Origin: Pseudomonadota bacterium
Lineage (GTDB): Bacteria > Pseudomonadota > Gammaproteobacteria > Acidiferrobacterales > UBA6901
NCBI GenBank assembly: GCA_021790335.1
Contig: JAJYEE010000018.1
Coordinates: 1 to 56,470, forward strand
Length of the DNA: 56,470 nt
Direction: 5' to 3'
The notes beneath the pieces are model-generated. The model had not been told where the DNA came from. It searched no databases and worked only from the letters and a program-made list of their open reading frames with translations. Positions 23,235-33,103 of this stretch are shown one piece after another; the first letter of the stretch is position 1; every line of letters starts with the position of its first letter. The position numbers and the translations under genes were made by a program.

Positions 23235-25151
23235 ATGACCGAATGGAACATACAAAAGGCCCGTGACACCTACAACATTGCGCATTGGGGCAATGGCTAT
23301 TTTGACATCAACGAGCGCGGCCACGTGGTCGCCTACCCCAATCCTGTTTGGAGTCAGTCGGGAAGCAGGCGCAATGGCAAAGGCCCGTCCATTGATTTGC
23401 ACGATCTTGCCGCAGAGCTCGCCGCGCGCGAACTGACGCTTCCGGTCCTGGTTCGCTTCTCCGGCATTCTTCATCACCGCATCGATGAGCTGTGTGACGC
23501 TTTCGGCAGCGCTTGCCGGTCCGATGCCTATCATGGCCGCTACACTGCAGTCTATCCGATAAAGGTGAACCAACAGCGCAGCGTGGTAGGTGCGCTTCTC
23601 GCTCACGGGGGCAAGCGTGTCGGACTCGAGGCGGGGAGCAAACCGGAGTTGCTCGCGGTCCTTGCCTGCTCCCATCCAGACAGCATTGTGGTCTGCAATG
23701 GCTACAAAGACCGGGAGTACGTGCGGCTGGCTCTGATTGGTCGCCAGCTCGGAATGAAGGTCCACATCGTGGTGGAGAAACTTTCCGAACTCGATCTGGT
23801 GATCGCCGAGTCGCGTGCCCTGGGGGTTACCCCGCTGCTTGGCGTGCGAGTGCGGCTTGCTTCCCTAGGTGCCGGAAAGTGGCAGAACACGGGAGGCGAG
23901 AAGTCCAAGTTTGGCCTCTCGGCCGCGGAGATTCTGCGTGTGGCAGACCGCCTACAGGCGAACGGGATGCTCGGCGCGCTGCAGATGATGCACTTTCACA
24001 TGGGCTCCCAGATCGCAAACATCCAGCATGTGCAGAACGGAATGCGCGAAGCGGGACGTTACTATGCCGAGCTGCGGCGGTTGGGAGCCGATATCCGCTG
24101 CGTCAACGTCGGGGGCGGTTTGGGTGTCGACTACGAAGGCACCCGGTCGCGCTCGTTCTGTTCAATGAACTACAGCATCCAGGAGTACGCCCATAATATC
24201 GTGCGCGCGCTGAAAGAAATCTGTGCGGAGCGCGACCTGCCCCATCCGGACATCGTAACCGAATCGGGTCGTGCCATGACGGCACACCACGCGGTGCTGA
24301 TTACCAAGGTGGTTGACGTGGAGCTGGCACCCGGTGCGGACATGCCGGCAGCAGCAGCTGAGAACGAGCCCCAGGTTATCCATGACCTGTGGCGCGGGCT
24401 TGACGGAATTGCCCAGCGACCCACGCTGGAAAACTATCACGACGCCGCCAATTTCTTGTCCGAAGCACAGGCCATGTTCACGCACGGCGTACTTGACCTG
24501 GCGGCGCGCGCACGTGCCGAGCAGCTCTATTTTGCCACCTGTCAGCGCGTGCGGGAGCGCCTGCAACCCGGGATTCGGAGTCACCGCGAGGTGCTTGATG
24601 AGCTAAATGAAAAGCTAGCGGACAAGTACTTCTGCAACTTCTCGCTGTTTCAGTCGATACCCGACCACTGGGCGATAGACCAGGTGTTTCCGATTCTGCC
24701 TTTGAGCCGCCTTGACGAGGAGCCCAGGCGGCGCGCGGTCCTGCAGGACATCACCTGCGACTCCGATGGGCGCGTGGACCTTTATGTCGACGGCGAAGGG
24801 GTGGAGCCGAGCCTGCCTCTGCACGCGCTACGGCCGAACGAGGCCTACCTGCTGGGCATCTTTCTGGTCGGGGCTTACCAAGAAATCCTCGGGGATATGC
24901 ACAATCTGTTTGGAGATACCGATTCGGTCCAGGTCGAACCGACTGAGGACGGGGGCTATCGCCTGACCGAGGCACGCCGCGGGGATACGGCGGATTCGGT
25001 GCTGCGCTACGTCCATTTCGACCCTGAGGACCTGCTTGCGGCGTACCACGAAAAGATCGAAGCCGCTGAGTGGCTCGATACCGCCCGGCGCGATGCCTAT
25101 CTTGCCGAGATCCGCGCGGGGCTTGGAGGCTACACCTATCTGGAAGACTGA
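23235..25151 (+). CDS. speA: Biosynthetic arginine decarboxylase
   Basis: This 638-residue PLP enzyme of fold III converts arginine to agmatine, the first step of the arginine route to putrescine. The PLP lysine is in TAVYPIKVNQQR (Lys110). RCVNVGGGLGVDYEGT is the phosphate-binding Gly-rich loop, and the C-terminal active-site segment CDSDGRVDLYV shows the substrate-binding Cys and Asp residues. Length and order match E. coli SpeA (658 residues). The enzyme is probably cytoplasmic and homotetrameric. An agmatinase (speB) or the aguA/aguB pair that would complete putrescine synthesis is not in this window. It is convergent with speD. Confidence 0.96.
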   Translation: MTEWNIQKARDTYNIAHWGNGYFDINERGHVVAYPNPVWSQSGSRRNGKGPSIDLHDLAAELAARELTLPVLVRFSGILHHRIDELCDAFGSACRSDAYHGRYTAVYPIKVNQQRSVVGALLAHGGKRVGLEAGSKPELLAVLACSHPDSIVVCNGYKDREYVRLALIGRQLGMKVHIVVEKLSELDLVIAESRALGVTPLLGVRVRLASLGAGKWQNTGGEKSKFGLSAAEILRVADRLQANGMLGALQMMHFHMGSQIANIQHVQNGMREAGRYYAELRRLGADIRCVNVGGGLGVDYEGTRSRSFCSMNYSIQEYAHNIVRALKEICAERDLPHPDIVTESGRAMTAHHAVLITKVVDVELAPGADMPAAAAENEPQVIHDLWRGLDGIAQRPTLENYHDAANFLSEAQAMFTHGVLDLAARARAEQLYFATCQRVRERLQPGIRSHREVLDELNEKLADKYFCNFSLFQSIPDHWAIDQVFPILPLSRLDEEPRRRAVLQDITCDSDGRVDLYVDGEGVEPSLPLHALRPNEAYLLGIFLVGAYQEILGDMHNLFGDTDSVQVEPTEDGGYRLTEARRGDTADSVLRYVHFDPEDLLAAYHEKIEAAEWLDTARRDAYLAEIRAGLGGYTYLED

Positions 25152-25182
25152 GTCGGGGCGGGTCCGTGCAGGAAACCCTTGA

Positions 25183-25590
25183 TCAGGCGTGCGCCAGTTT
25201 CAGCTCTGTGGGGGCGCCTGAATCGCGTGCTGTGCCCATCATGTCCACCTGGCCGCGATGCAGTTCCATCGTCGACACGTGGCCAGCTTTCAGCTCCTGG
25301 CGCAAATGATTGAACCCGATCTCCGAAGAAACACTGTCCCCGCAGGTAAACAGGTCGACAGCGGCATAACCGAATTCGGGCCAGGTGTGAATCGCGAGAT
25401 GGCTCTCGGCGATGATCACGGCACCCGAAACGCCGTGCGGCGAGAAATGATGGAAGGTTTCCGTGACGATGGTGGCCCCAGTCTTGCGTGCTGCCTCCAG
25501 CATGGCGTTCCTGACGAAATCGACGTCGTTCAGGATCTCGCGATCGCAAGAATAGAACTCCGCCACGATCTGGTGCCCTAACGAGCGCAT
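25183..25590 (-). CDS. speD: S-adenosylmethionine decarboxylase proenzyme
   Basis: This 135-residue proenzyme self-cleaves between Glu62 and Ser63 in AESHLAIHTWPE, turning Ser63 into the catalytic pyruvoyl group. The catalytic Cys and His region DLFTCGD and LGHQIVAEFYSCD are conserved. It makes the aminopropyl donor for SpeE. I chose the ATG at 25590 (MRSLGHQIV), which has a GGGGGG site upstream, over an ATG five codons earlier. It is convergent with speA, 31 bp away, and completes a speE-speA-speD group. Confidence 0.95.
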   Translation of the reverse strand: MRSLGHQIVAEFYSCDREILNDVDFVRNAMLEAARKTGATIVTETFHHFSPHGVSGAVIIAESHLAIHTWPEFGYAAVDLFTCGDSVSSEIGFNHLRQELKAGHVSTMELHRGQVDMMGTARDSGAPTELKLAHA

Positions 25591-25825
25591 GGGTAAGCCC
25601 CCCAAGTAGTTCGATGCCCGGAAACCTGCACCTTCGGCAGATTCAGTTGAAGTAGCTCCCGCACACGACCGGTCAGATGAGCCGTCCTTGTGCCGCGGAA
25701 ACGCGACGCATGATAGGGGTGTTTTCCGCGCAACGCAATTCGTTTTCGAGCCTGGAAAAATTTTTTCCGGCGCGGTCTCGTTATTTCAAAACCGGGTCTT
25801 CCGATGCTGCAGCCAGGCCGGTGAC

Positions 25826-26407
25826 TTAGGCCCCCGGTGCCGCCTTGACCTTCAGCGGAATTGCCTTGATGCCCAGCTGGGCAAGCCTGCGGTCGACCGA
25901 ATTCATCGCCGCCACGCTGGCAAACGGGCCGAGGCGCACGCGGTAGTAGGAGCCGCGGCCCTCTACGCTGACCTTTTCCGTGTATGACTCGATCCCTTCC
26001 AGGGCAAGCCGGGCGCGCAGGTGGTCGGCGTCATGGCTTTTCACGTAGGCTGCGGCCTGCAGAATGTAACGAACGCCTTTCCCTGGGGATTTTGCGCCCG
26101 CGCTGCCTGTGCCGTTACGATGTGCTGCCTCGGGCATTCCGCTCCCGACCTCGGGCAGAATTGTATAGAAATCGAACGTCGGCTTGGGTGGAGCAGATGC
26201 CGCAGCTGGTGGCTGGGCAGGTGCCGTCGCGGCAGGGTGGTGTGCAAACAATTTCCGCAGACCGGTCAGCCGTCCGCCGTTCAGTATGTGCTGGACGGCC
26301 AACGCGATGACCAGCCCAAGAACGAAACCGATCAGAAGCAGTTGCCAGCCGGAACGGGCAGCGCCGGGACGGTGTCGTACCGCAGTGCGTCGGACCTGTT
26401 GTGCCAT
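25826..26407 (-). CDS. SPOR-domain membrane protein, FtsN-like
   Basis: This 193-residue protein has a cytoplasmic basic start (VRRTAVRHRPGAARSG), one membrane helix (about 22-42), an Ala/Pro linker and a C-terminal SPOR domain (about 110-187, ILQAAAYVKSHDADHLRARLALEGIESYTEKV...YYRVRLGPF). SPOR domains bind denuded septal peptidoglycan, so a role in cell division is likely. It lies 9 bp after argS on the same strand and is probably cotranscribed with it, as is common in gammaproteobacteria. Length is shorter than E. coli FtsN; assignment as FtsN itself is not certain. Confidence 0.85.
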   Translation of the reverse strand: MAQQVRRTAVRHRPGAARSGWQLLLIGFVLGLVIALAVQHILNGGRLTGLRKLFAHHPAATAPAQPPAAASAPPKPTFDFYTILPEVGSGMPEAAHRNGTGSAGAKSPGKGVRYILQAAAYVKSHDADHLRARLALEGIESYTEKVSVEGRGSYYRVRLGPFASVAAMNSVDRRLAQLGIKAIPLKVKAAPGA

Positions 26408-26416
26408 GATAATTCC

Positions 26417-28177
26417 CTACATCACCTGTGGAGCAGAAACGCCGAGGAGTCCGAGCCCGTTGGCAAGCACCTGGCGTGCGGCATCGATGAGATTCAGCCG
26501 CGCGTCGCGCAGGTCATCCGACTCGACCAGGAAAACATGCGCGTTGTAATACGCATGGAAGTCGTTTGCAAGTTCGCGCAGATAGTATGCCAGCTGATGC
26601 GGTTCGTAGCCGAGTGCTGCCGCCTCGATGACTTCAGGGTACCGCGCCAGACTTGCGAGCAGCGCCTGCTCGTGCGGCTCGCTCAGCAGACCGAGGCAGC
26701 GACGGCCGCGTTCACGATCGCGGGTCAACCCCTTTTCGCCCACCAGCCGTAGGACGCTGCAAATTCTGGCGTGCGCGTACTGCAGGTAATAGACCGGATT
26801 GTCGCTGGACTGCGACTTGGCGAGATCTAGGTCAAAATCCATGTGCTGCTCGCACTTGCGCAGGATATAGAAAAAGCGCGCGGCGTCATTGCCCACCTCG
26901 CGGCGCAGGGAGCGCAGTGTCACGAATTCCCCGCTGCGGGTAGACATCTGTGCCTTCTCTCCGCCACGGTACAGGATCGCAAACTGCACGAGAAGCACGT
27001 CAAGCTTGGACGGGTCCCGTCCAAGCGCGGACAGGGCTGCCTTGACGCGTGGAATATAACCATGGTGATCGGCACCCCAGACGTCGATCACGCGCTCGAA
27101 TCCACGCTCCATCTTGTCTAGATGGTACGCAATATCGGAGGCAAAGTACGTTTTCTGGCCGTTTTCGCGCACGATCACGCGGTCCTTTTCGTCGCCAAAG
27201 TCGGTGGAGCGAAACCACAATGCGCCGTCCTTCTCGTACACGTGGCCACTGGCCTTAAGCCGTTCGATTGCCCGGTCAACCAGACCGCGCTCCGTCAGGG
27301 TGCGTTCTGAGTACCACTCCTCGTAAACCACGCCGAATTCCTCGAGATCCTGGCGAATGTCATCGAGAATGACCGTCAGGCCAAGATCGAAAACCCGGCG
27401 GTAGTGTTCCTTGCCCAGCAGCGATTTGGCGCGTTCGATCAGCGAGTCGATATGGACTTCCTTGTCGCCGCCCACGGGCTCATCCGGCGGAATGTCTTCA
27501 AATACCTTGTCCGCTGGCTTACGGAATGCGTCGCCGTTTTCGCGGTGCAGCGTAGCCGCAATATCGAATACGTAGTCACCCTTGTAGCCGTTGCTCGGAA
27601 ATGTGAATTTTTCGCCGCTCAGTTCGAGATAGCGCAGCCACACGCTTGTGGCGAGGATGTCCATCTGCCGGCCGGCGTCGTTGACGTAGTATTCGCGATG
27701 CACCTGGAAACCTGCCGCCGCCAGCAGGTCCGCCACCGCCGCGCCATAGGCTGCGCCGCGCCCGTGACCAACGTGCAGTGGGCCGGTGGGGTTGGCGGAA
27801 ACGAATTCCACCTGGACGCGCCGGCCACCGCCGACTGTCGATCGCCCGTAGGCTTCACCGGCATCCAGGATGCGGTTAACCACGTCCTGGTGAGCGTCGG
27901 ACGCCAGGAAGAAATTTATGAAACCCGGTCCGGCAACTTCAACGCGCGCAATTCGATCGGACCCGGGCAGCGCGGCCGCAATTTTTCCCGCCAGCTCGCG
28001 CGGCTTGAGGCCGGCGCTGCGCGCCAGGCCGAGCGCAACGTTGCTCGCGAAGTCTCCGTGCTCCGGGTTGCGTGTATGCTCCGGAACGTTGACGTATTCG
28101 ATTTCCGCCGGCAGCGTGCCGTCGGCCTGGAGCCGTCGCACGGCCTGCGCCAGAAGATCGCTTATGTGTTCTTTCAA
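26417..28177 (-). CDS. argS: Arginyl-tRNA synthetase
   Basis: This 586-residue class I synthetase charges tRNA-Arg. It has the N-terminal Add-1 tRNA-binding domain, the HIGH motif as [12 protein letters not shown], the KMSKS-type loop as [11 protein letters not shown] (a common ArgS variant without canonical lysine), and the C-terminal DALR anticodon-binding domain ending in SAPQVM. Length matches the family (about 580). It is followed by the SPOR gene after 9 bp. Interestingly, the window also holds a tRNA-Arg gene. Confidence 0.97.
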   Translation of the reverse strand: MKEHISDLLAQAVRRLQADGTLPAEIEYVNVPEHTRNPEHGDFASNVALGLARSAGLKPRELAGKIAAALPGSDRIARVEVAGPGFINFFLASDAHQDVVNRILDAGEAYGRSTVGGGRRVQVEFVSANPTGPLHVGHGRGAAYGAAVADLLAAAGFQVHREYYVNDAGRQMDILATSVWLRYLELSGEKFTFPSNGYKGDYVFDIAATLHRENGDAFRKPADKVFEDIPPDEPVGGDKEVHIDSLIERAKSLLGKEHYRRVFDLGLTVILDDIRQDLEEFGVVYEEWYSERTLTERGLVDRAIERLKASGHVYEKDGALWFRSTDFGDEKDRVIVRENGQKTYFASDIAYHLDKMERGFERVIDVWGADHHGYIPRVKAALSALGRDPSKLDVLLVQFAILYRGGEKAQMSTRSGEFVTLRSLRREVGNDAARFFYILRKCEQHMDFDLDLAKSQSSDNPVYYLQYAHARICSVLRLVGEKGLTRDRERGRRCLGLLSEPHEQALLASLARYPEVIEAAALGYEPHQLAYYLRELANDFHAYYNAHVFLVESDDLRDARLNLIDAARQVLANGLGLLGVSAPQVM

Positions 28178-28432
28178 GGTCGTGTCCGCGGTGATGGCGA
28201 CGCTATCGCGTCGTGGCGCGGCATTTTACCCGTGTGCACGCGGAGCGAGAAGCAGTTGTCGCTGTCATGTGGGCTGGTGTGCGGTCCGGCAGCGTCCGGT
28301 GCCGCACGGGCCGCCATTTTTCGAAATAGGCGCTTGACCTGCATTGCCTGCCGTCCGGGCGATTCTTGGCGCGGATGCGTGCCGACGCCGCGCAGCAGCG
28401 CGGCCGTTCCGACCGACCGTGTGGGCCAAGCT

Positions 28433-29227
28433 TCAGTCCTCCTGCCGCCGCCGCGGCCCGGTACAGCGTTCCAGGAGGCAGCGGCTTACCGGGTCGCCCG
28501 CAATTTCCGCAAGGTGCTGAAATACGAGGCGCGCTTGAGATCTGAGTCCGGCACGAAACAGGTCGTAGCCGCGGCCGAATTCCGTAAGCCAGCCGGTATC
28601 CGGGTATTGTTGCGGCAGAATGAGCTCATAAAGCCGGACCGGCTCGGGCCGCCCGCGGATCTGCAGTACATCGATTTCCCGAATTTTGAAAAGGTCTTTT
28701 CCTGTGTGCCGGATGGCGGACTCGCTCAACAGCACGTGGGTGCCGTATACCATGTTCAGCGACCGCAGGTGTGCGGCGAAATCAACGACATCACCAACGA
28801 CCGCGATGCCGGTGTCTGTGCCAAAGTCGTTCGCTACCGCCAGGCCGGTGCTGATACCGATATCGACGTCGAGCGGTGGCAGGGCGCGCGCCAACCAACC
28901 GGTTTGAAGTAGCCGGATCCGGCGGGTCAGTTCGATGGCCGTGTGGCAGGCGTGTGTGGCGTGATCCGTCCGCGCCAGGCCGTGCACCCAGGACACCGTG
29001 TCGCCCAAAGACCGGACGAACCGACCGCCGTAAGCCGCTGACATGGCTTCCAGCTGGCCGAAATAGGCGCCGAGAAACTCCATGATATCGGTCACGGGCG
29101 CGGTTTCCGCCAAACGCGCGAATCCGCGCAGGGACAAAGACAGCACGGTGAGCTCGCGCCTGCCGCTTTCCGGTGTTTCCAGAAAGGCGGAGTTCCGTTT
29201 CAGTGCATTGTTGCTGGGCTGATCCAT
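28433..29227 (-). CDS. Class III nucleotide cyclase-like protein, degenerate
   Basis: The 264-residue protein (from ATG 29227) contains a CHD nucleotide cyclase-like domain: LTVLSLSLRGFARLAE, GGRFVRSLGDTVSWVHG, DVDIGISTGLAVA and GIAVVGDVVDFAAHLRSL. The first metal-binding Asp, normally in a [FV]xDxxGFT motif, is replaced here by Ser (SLSLRGF); the second (LGD) is present. The region after the cyclase (IRGRPEPVRLYELI) is the typical cyclase ending. Activity is therefore doubtful and a regulatory or non-catalytic role is possible. A GTG at 29335 in the same frame could extend it; neither start has a clear ribosome-binding site. It lies upstream of argS on the same strand after a 255-bp gap. Confidence 0.75.
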   Translation of the reverse strand: MDQPSNNALKRNSAFLETPESGRRELTVLSLSLRGFARLAETAPVTDIMEFLGAYFGQLEAMSAAYGGRFVRSLGDTVSWVHGLARTDHATHACHTAIELTRRIRLLQTGWLARALPPLDVDIGISTGLAVANDFGTDTGIAVVGDVVDFAAHLRSLNMVYGTHVLLSESAIRHTGKDLFKIREIDVLQIRGRPEPVRLYELILPQQYPDTGWLTEFGRGYDLFRAGLRSQARLVFQHLAEIAGDPVSRCLLERCTGPRRRQED

Positions 29228-29673
29228 AAATGTACGGAAAATTCCAATTCCGGTTTGAATACCCAAAATCGCGCCGGGTACGCCGGCAATTAACGGCCTG
29301 TTTTGCTTCGCAGCCGGAATCGAAGCCCGCTTCACCCCAGGTGGAGCGGCTCGGCGGACTGGCCCGGTCTGGTTCCTTATCCGCCCAAATCAGGGGTTCC
29401 GTAGTCCCGCCTCAACGGCATTCCGTTGACGCGCCCGATCGCCACCGGGATCGAGATGCCCTGCATTGATGGCAGCCCAGCTGGAAATGTGTTCCATGAC
29501 ATGGTCGCCGGTGCTATCGCGATGCTGTCAGCCGGAAAGCAACGATATCTTCAATTTTAGTGCTCAGATTATTTTTGTAACCCATTAAAAGCCTTAAACC
29601 ATTGGTCCGCTGGTGTTTGGCAAGGAGGCCATGTGCCGTGCCACGTGCCGCGGCGAACCGCGAAATTGCCGAC

Positions 29674-30369
29674 TCACGGGCCGGAATTGGATGGCAGGGC
29701 GCCAGAAAGGAGGGCCTCCACTTCGCGCAGATTGGCGCGGTGCATGGGTTTTCCGTCCACGGGACTCAGTGGGGCCTCGCGTCCGCCCTCCGGCGTGAAA
29801 ATGATCAGCTCTACGACCGAGGCGTCCACGAGAAACCGAAAGGTCGGACGGCTCTCATGGCGCGCTCCGCCGAAACGGATGCGACGGCTGGATTCCTCAT
29901 AGGGGATATGGTGCTCGTCCAGCAGAAAGGCGATTTCCTCAGGAGTATAGGCGTTCAAATGCAGCTGAATCTCGGAAAACGGCGTTACGTTGCCGCTGAG
30001 GACGGCACCGACGAGGCGCGGCTCATAGGAGGCCAGAAAGCGCATCGCCTCGACAGCCACCCGCCGAAGCTCGCCCAGAGCGGCCGAAACCCGATCGGCA
30101 TGGAACAGTCGCAGGTAGGCGTTCAGGGCTGTATCCACCTCATGGTTGGAGGGCAGGTGGCGCGTCTCTGGTTGATTTAGGCGGTTCGCGGCTTTGCGTT
30201 TGGCTGCGTGGAAATCCGTGACACCCTCTTCCGCCATGATGCGTGCCGCCTCGGTGCAGATGTGCTGCCGAACCTGCTCCGCGCCGCGCGGCCCAGCTCC
30301 GTCCACCCTGCCGTCAAACTTGCCGCGATGGCGTGCGCGTCGCGCCGGCGGGCCAGATTTGTGATGCAT
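29674..30369 (-). CDS. Conserved protein of unknown function downstream of mrcA
   Basis: This 231-residue protein belongs to a proteobacterial family I recognise by pattern but not by name: AARIMAEEGVTDFHAAKRKAANRL, LPSNHEVDTALNAYLRLF, LASYEPRLVGAVLSGN, APLSPVDGKPMHRANLREVEALL. The central part (PRLVGAVLSGNVTPFSEIQLHLNA) resembles a nucleotidyltransferase-like fold without the usual Asp pair. No export signal. Its start overlaps the stop of mrcA by one base (TGATG), indicating translational coupling, so it may serve in envelope maintenance, but no function should be assumed. Confidence 0.7.
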   Translation of the reverse strand: MHHKSGPPARRARHRGKFDGRVDGAGPRGAEQVRQHICTEAARIMAEEGVTDFHAAKRKAANRLNQPETRHLPSNHEVDTALNAYLRLFHADRVSAALGELRRVAVEAMRFLASYEPRLVGAVLSGNVTPFSEIQLHLNAYTPEEIAFLLDEHHIPYEESSRRIRFGGARHESRPTFRFLVDASVVELIIFTPEGGREAPLSPVDGKPMHRANLREVEALLSGALPSNSGP

Positions 30370-32909
30370 CAGAACAGCCCTTGGCGAACGCTTTCCGGTG
30401 GCGGTGCGCCTGGGGTGGTTGCGTCCAGGCGGATGCCTGCCTTGGGCACAGTGCCTTGGATGAAATACTCTTGCATGGCCCTGGGATCGGTCGGACCGGC
30501 CAGTTGGCCCGTATCGCGGTCAATCATTGCGGTGACGATTCCCGGTGGCGGAACCAGCGGCACCTGCGGATAGCCCGCCAGCGCCGTGCGCATGTAGTTG
30601 ACCCAGATGGGCAGTGCCGCTCGGGCGCCCACCTCGCCGCGACCTAGGGGAGCAGGCTGATCAAATCCCACCCAAACGCTGGTCACTACGTCGGGGTTAA
30701 ATCCCGAAAACCACGCGTCCCGCTGATTATTGGTGGTTCCGGTCTTCCCTGCGATGTCCCTCCTTCCCAGCACCAGGGCGCCCTGTCCTGTCCCGGAAGT
30801 GATTACGCTGTGCATCATGCTCGTCATGATGAAATCGTCGTCGGCGCTGATCACGCGTGGTGCCCAGCGGATCGGAGCCGTTGTTGTCAGAGCGCTGGTG
30901 GCAGTGGCCGCGGCGCCCGTTGCGGCCGTTTGAGCAGGACTGACGGGGGGCTGCGGTGTGGGGCAGGCGGCGGGCGCCCCGCCGCCACCGTCGCGCGCGG
31001 CATTGGTGTGACCGCTAGCGTCGCAAACCACCGGTGGATTGGCCTGTTCCAGGACATGATGCTTCTCGTCTTCGATGCGCAGAATGAAATGCGGCTGGAC
31101 CCGATAACCGCCGTTGGCAAACACCGCATAGGCGCTGACCATCTGCAGAGGGGTGACCGATGCCGAGCCCAGGACCAGTGACAGGCTGTCCGGCAGTGTT
31201 GCCGGATCGAACCCGAAGCGGGCCAAGTATTGGACTGCGTAATTGGGCGTGATTTCGCGCAACAGCCTTATCGACACGAGGTTCAGCGACAGGGCAAGCG
31301 CTTTGCGCAGGCGCGTGGGACCGACGAAGTTGCGCTCGTAGTTTTCGGGCCGCCACGTCGCACCCTGATTGGCGTCCGGGACGACGATCGGCGCGCCGCT
31401 CACCAGGCTGGCGGCTGTGAAGCCCTTGTCGAGAGCTGCGCAGTACACGAATGGCTTGAAACTGGAACCAGGTTGGCGCTCCGCCTGAATTGCCCGGTTG
31501 AAGCTGCTTTGGTAAAAATCAAAACCACCGGTTAAGGCGAGAATTGCCCCGTTGTTCGGGTCGAGCGAGACCAGGGCGCCGGCTACATTGGGAACCTCGG
31601 CCAGGCGCCAGGTCCCGCTATGTAACGGCTGAATGTAAATGATGTCGCCGACGCGCACGACATCCGCTGCGGTCTGCGGCGCCGGACCCTGCCTGTTGAC
31701 GCTGATGTAACGCCTGGCCCAGGACAGGCCGTTCCAGTTCAGCGTGATATTGCTTCCATTCTGGGCGTACACGGCCGCAGTCCGGCCATTGACTTGCGTT
31801 ACGATTGCGGGCATGAGCGGGCCCACGACCGGATAATCCTTCAGTATCCGGTCGAGCTGCCCGGTGCTCGTGCCGGCATTGATATGCGTGTGACCGGTCG
31901 GCCCACGATAGCCATGGCGTCGATCATAGGCCAAAAGCCCTCGCTGCAGCGCATGATTTGCAGCTTCCTGATCCTTGGCGCGTATGGTGGTATAGACGTT
32001 GTAACCCTTGGCGTAGCTGTTTGTCGAGTAGTGCTGATACATGTACTGGCGCACCATCTCGGCGACATAGGGTGCCTGGACGCTGTAACCCTGGGATGAC
32101 GGCGCCGAGGGAAGAGGGCTTGCTATGGCGGCGTTATAGGCGGCGCGGTTTATGAAACCGAGTTTGAGCATGCGTCCCAGCACGTAGGCACGTCGTATGC
32201 GTGCATCCTTGTGGCTGTTGAACGGATTGTCGCGCGAGGGTGCCTGCGGCAGGCCCGCGAGCATCGCCGCCTCCGGCAGCGTCAGTTGGTCGAGCTTCTT
32301 CCCGAAATAAACCTGCGCGGCCGCAGCAAAGCCGTAGGCGTGATTGCCTAGGTATATCTTGTTCACGTATAGGTCAAGAATCTCGTCCTTGGTGTATTCG
32401 CGCTCGATCTTCAGGGCGAGCAGCATTTCTTTCAGCTTGCGCGTGTAGGTCTTCTTCGGGCTGAGGAAGTAATTGCGCGCGACCTGCATCGTGATGGTGC
32501 TTGCGCCCTGTATGCGGTGCCCCGAACGCAGATCGGCCCAGGCCGCGCGTACGATCCCCTCAAAATCAATACCTTCGTGGTAATAGAAGGATTCGTCCTC
32601 CGCGGACAGCAGTGCGTCGATCAAAAGTGGCGGGATCTGCTTGAAGTCCACCGGGATTCGCTTTTCGGCGCCGAACTCAGCGATCAGGGTTCCGCCGGCG
32701 GTGTAGACCCGCATAGGGACCTTGAGCTGTTCTTTTCGCAGCCCGCCGACGGAGGGCAGAGTCGGGGTAAGTACCAAGGCGATCAAGGCCAGCATCAGTA
32801 CGCCTGTTGCGAACAATCCGCTAAGCGCAATCAAAGCCAGCTGCCAGGGCTTGTCGGGAAGATGTGCGGTCCGTCTAAGCCGGGCGAAAGGACTTCTGGG
32901 GGTGGTCAT
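30369..32909 (-). CDS. mrcA: Penicillin-binding protein 1A
   Basis: This 846-residue class A PBP polymerises and cross-links peptidoglycan at the inner membrane. After one N-terminal membrane helix (about 22-48) come glycosyltransferase motifs (EDESFYYHEGID, GASTITMQVARN, KLKEMLLALKIE, LDLYVNKIYLG), an OB-like insertion typical of PBP1A, and transpeptidase motifs GSSFKPF (Ser nucleophile), ALSLN and AGKTGTTNN. An Ala/Pro/Thr-rich insertion sits in the transpeptidase region (about 660-700). It is divergent from pilM, the usual mrcA-pilM arrangement of gammaproteobacteria, and overlaps the gene of unknown function downstream. Confidence 0.95.
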   Translation of the reverse strand: MTTPRSPFARLRRTAHLPDKPWQLALIALSGLFATGVLMLALIALVLTPTLPSVGGLRKEQLKVPMRVYTAGGTLIAEFGAEKRIPVDFKQIPPLLIDALLSAEDESFYYHEGIDFEGIVRAAWADLRSGHRIQGASTITMQVARNYFLSPKKTYTRKLKEMLLALKIEREYTKDEILDLYVNKIYLGNHAYGFAAAAQVYFGKKLDQLTLPEAAMLAGLPQAPSRDNPFNSHKDARIRRAYVLGRMLKLGFINRAAYNAAIASPLPSAPSSQGYSVQAPYVAEMVRQYMYQHYSTNSYAKGYNVYTTIRAKDQEAANHALQRGLLAYDRRHGYRGPTGHTHINAGTSTGQLDRILKDYPVVGPLMPAIVTQVNGRTAAVYAQNGSNITLNWNGLSWARRYISVNRQGPAPQTAADVVRVGDIIYIQPLHSGTWRLAEVPNVAGALVSLDPNNGAILALTGGFDFYQSSFNRAIQAERQPGSSFKPFVYCAALDKGFTAASLVSGAPIVVPDANQGATWRPENYERNFVGPTRLRKALALSLNLVSIRLLREITPNYAVQYLARFGFDPATLPDSLSLVLGSASVTPLQMVSAYAVFANGGYRVQPHFILRIEDEKHHVLEQANPPVVCDASGHTNAARDGGGGAPAACPTPQPPVSPAQTAATGAAATATSALTTTAPIRWAPRVISADDDFIMTSMMHSVITSGTGQGALVLGRRDIAGKTGTTNNQRDAWFSGFNPDVVTSVWVGFDQPAPLGRGEVGARAALPIWVNYMRTALAGYPQVPLVPPPGIVTAMIDRDTGQLAGPTDPRAMQEYFIQGTVPKAGIRLDATTPGAPPPESVRQGLF

Positions 32910-33007
32910 TGCGTGCTAATACTTCTTACTGCTTCTGATCTGGTCTATAAATTTGAAGAAGGATACCCGGCAGTATAGAACGACCGGCGCCGGCGCCCAA
33001 TAGAAAT

Positions 33008-33037
33008 TTGTCATTTCCGCGCGGCATCGTCTATATT
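33008..33037 (+). promoter_or_regulatory. Predicted sigma-70 promoter of the pilMNOPQ operon
   Basis: TTGTCA (33008-33013) and TATATT (33032-33037) are separated by 18 bp. The leader before the pilM start is about 60 nt. Confidence 0.5.
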
Positions 33038-33103
33038 TGGGGGTAGCATTTAAACCAAATTTGCACCTATCCTATCTAACTTACTGGAAAAAGAGAGAAA
33101 AAA

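Noticed and set aside
27404-28912. 502-codon open frame antisense to argS and the cyclase gene
   Set aside because: It overlaps two clear genes on the other strand, has no recognisable domain and no ribosome-binding site.
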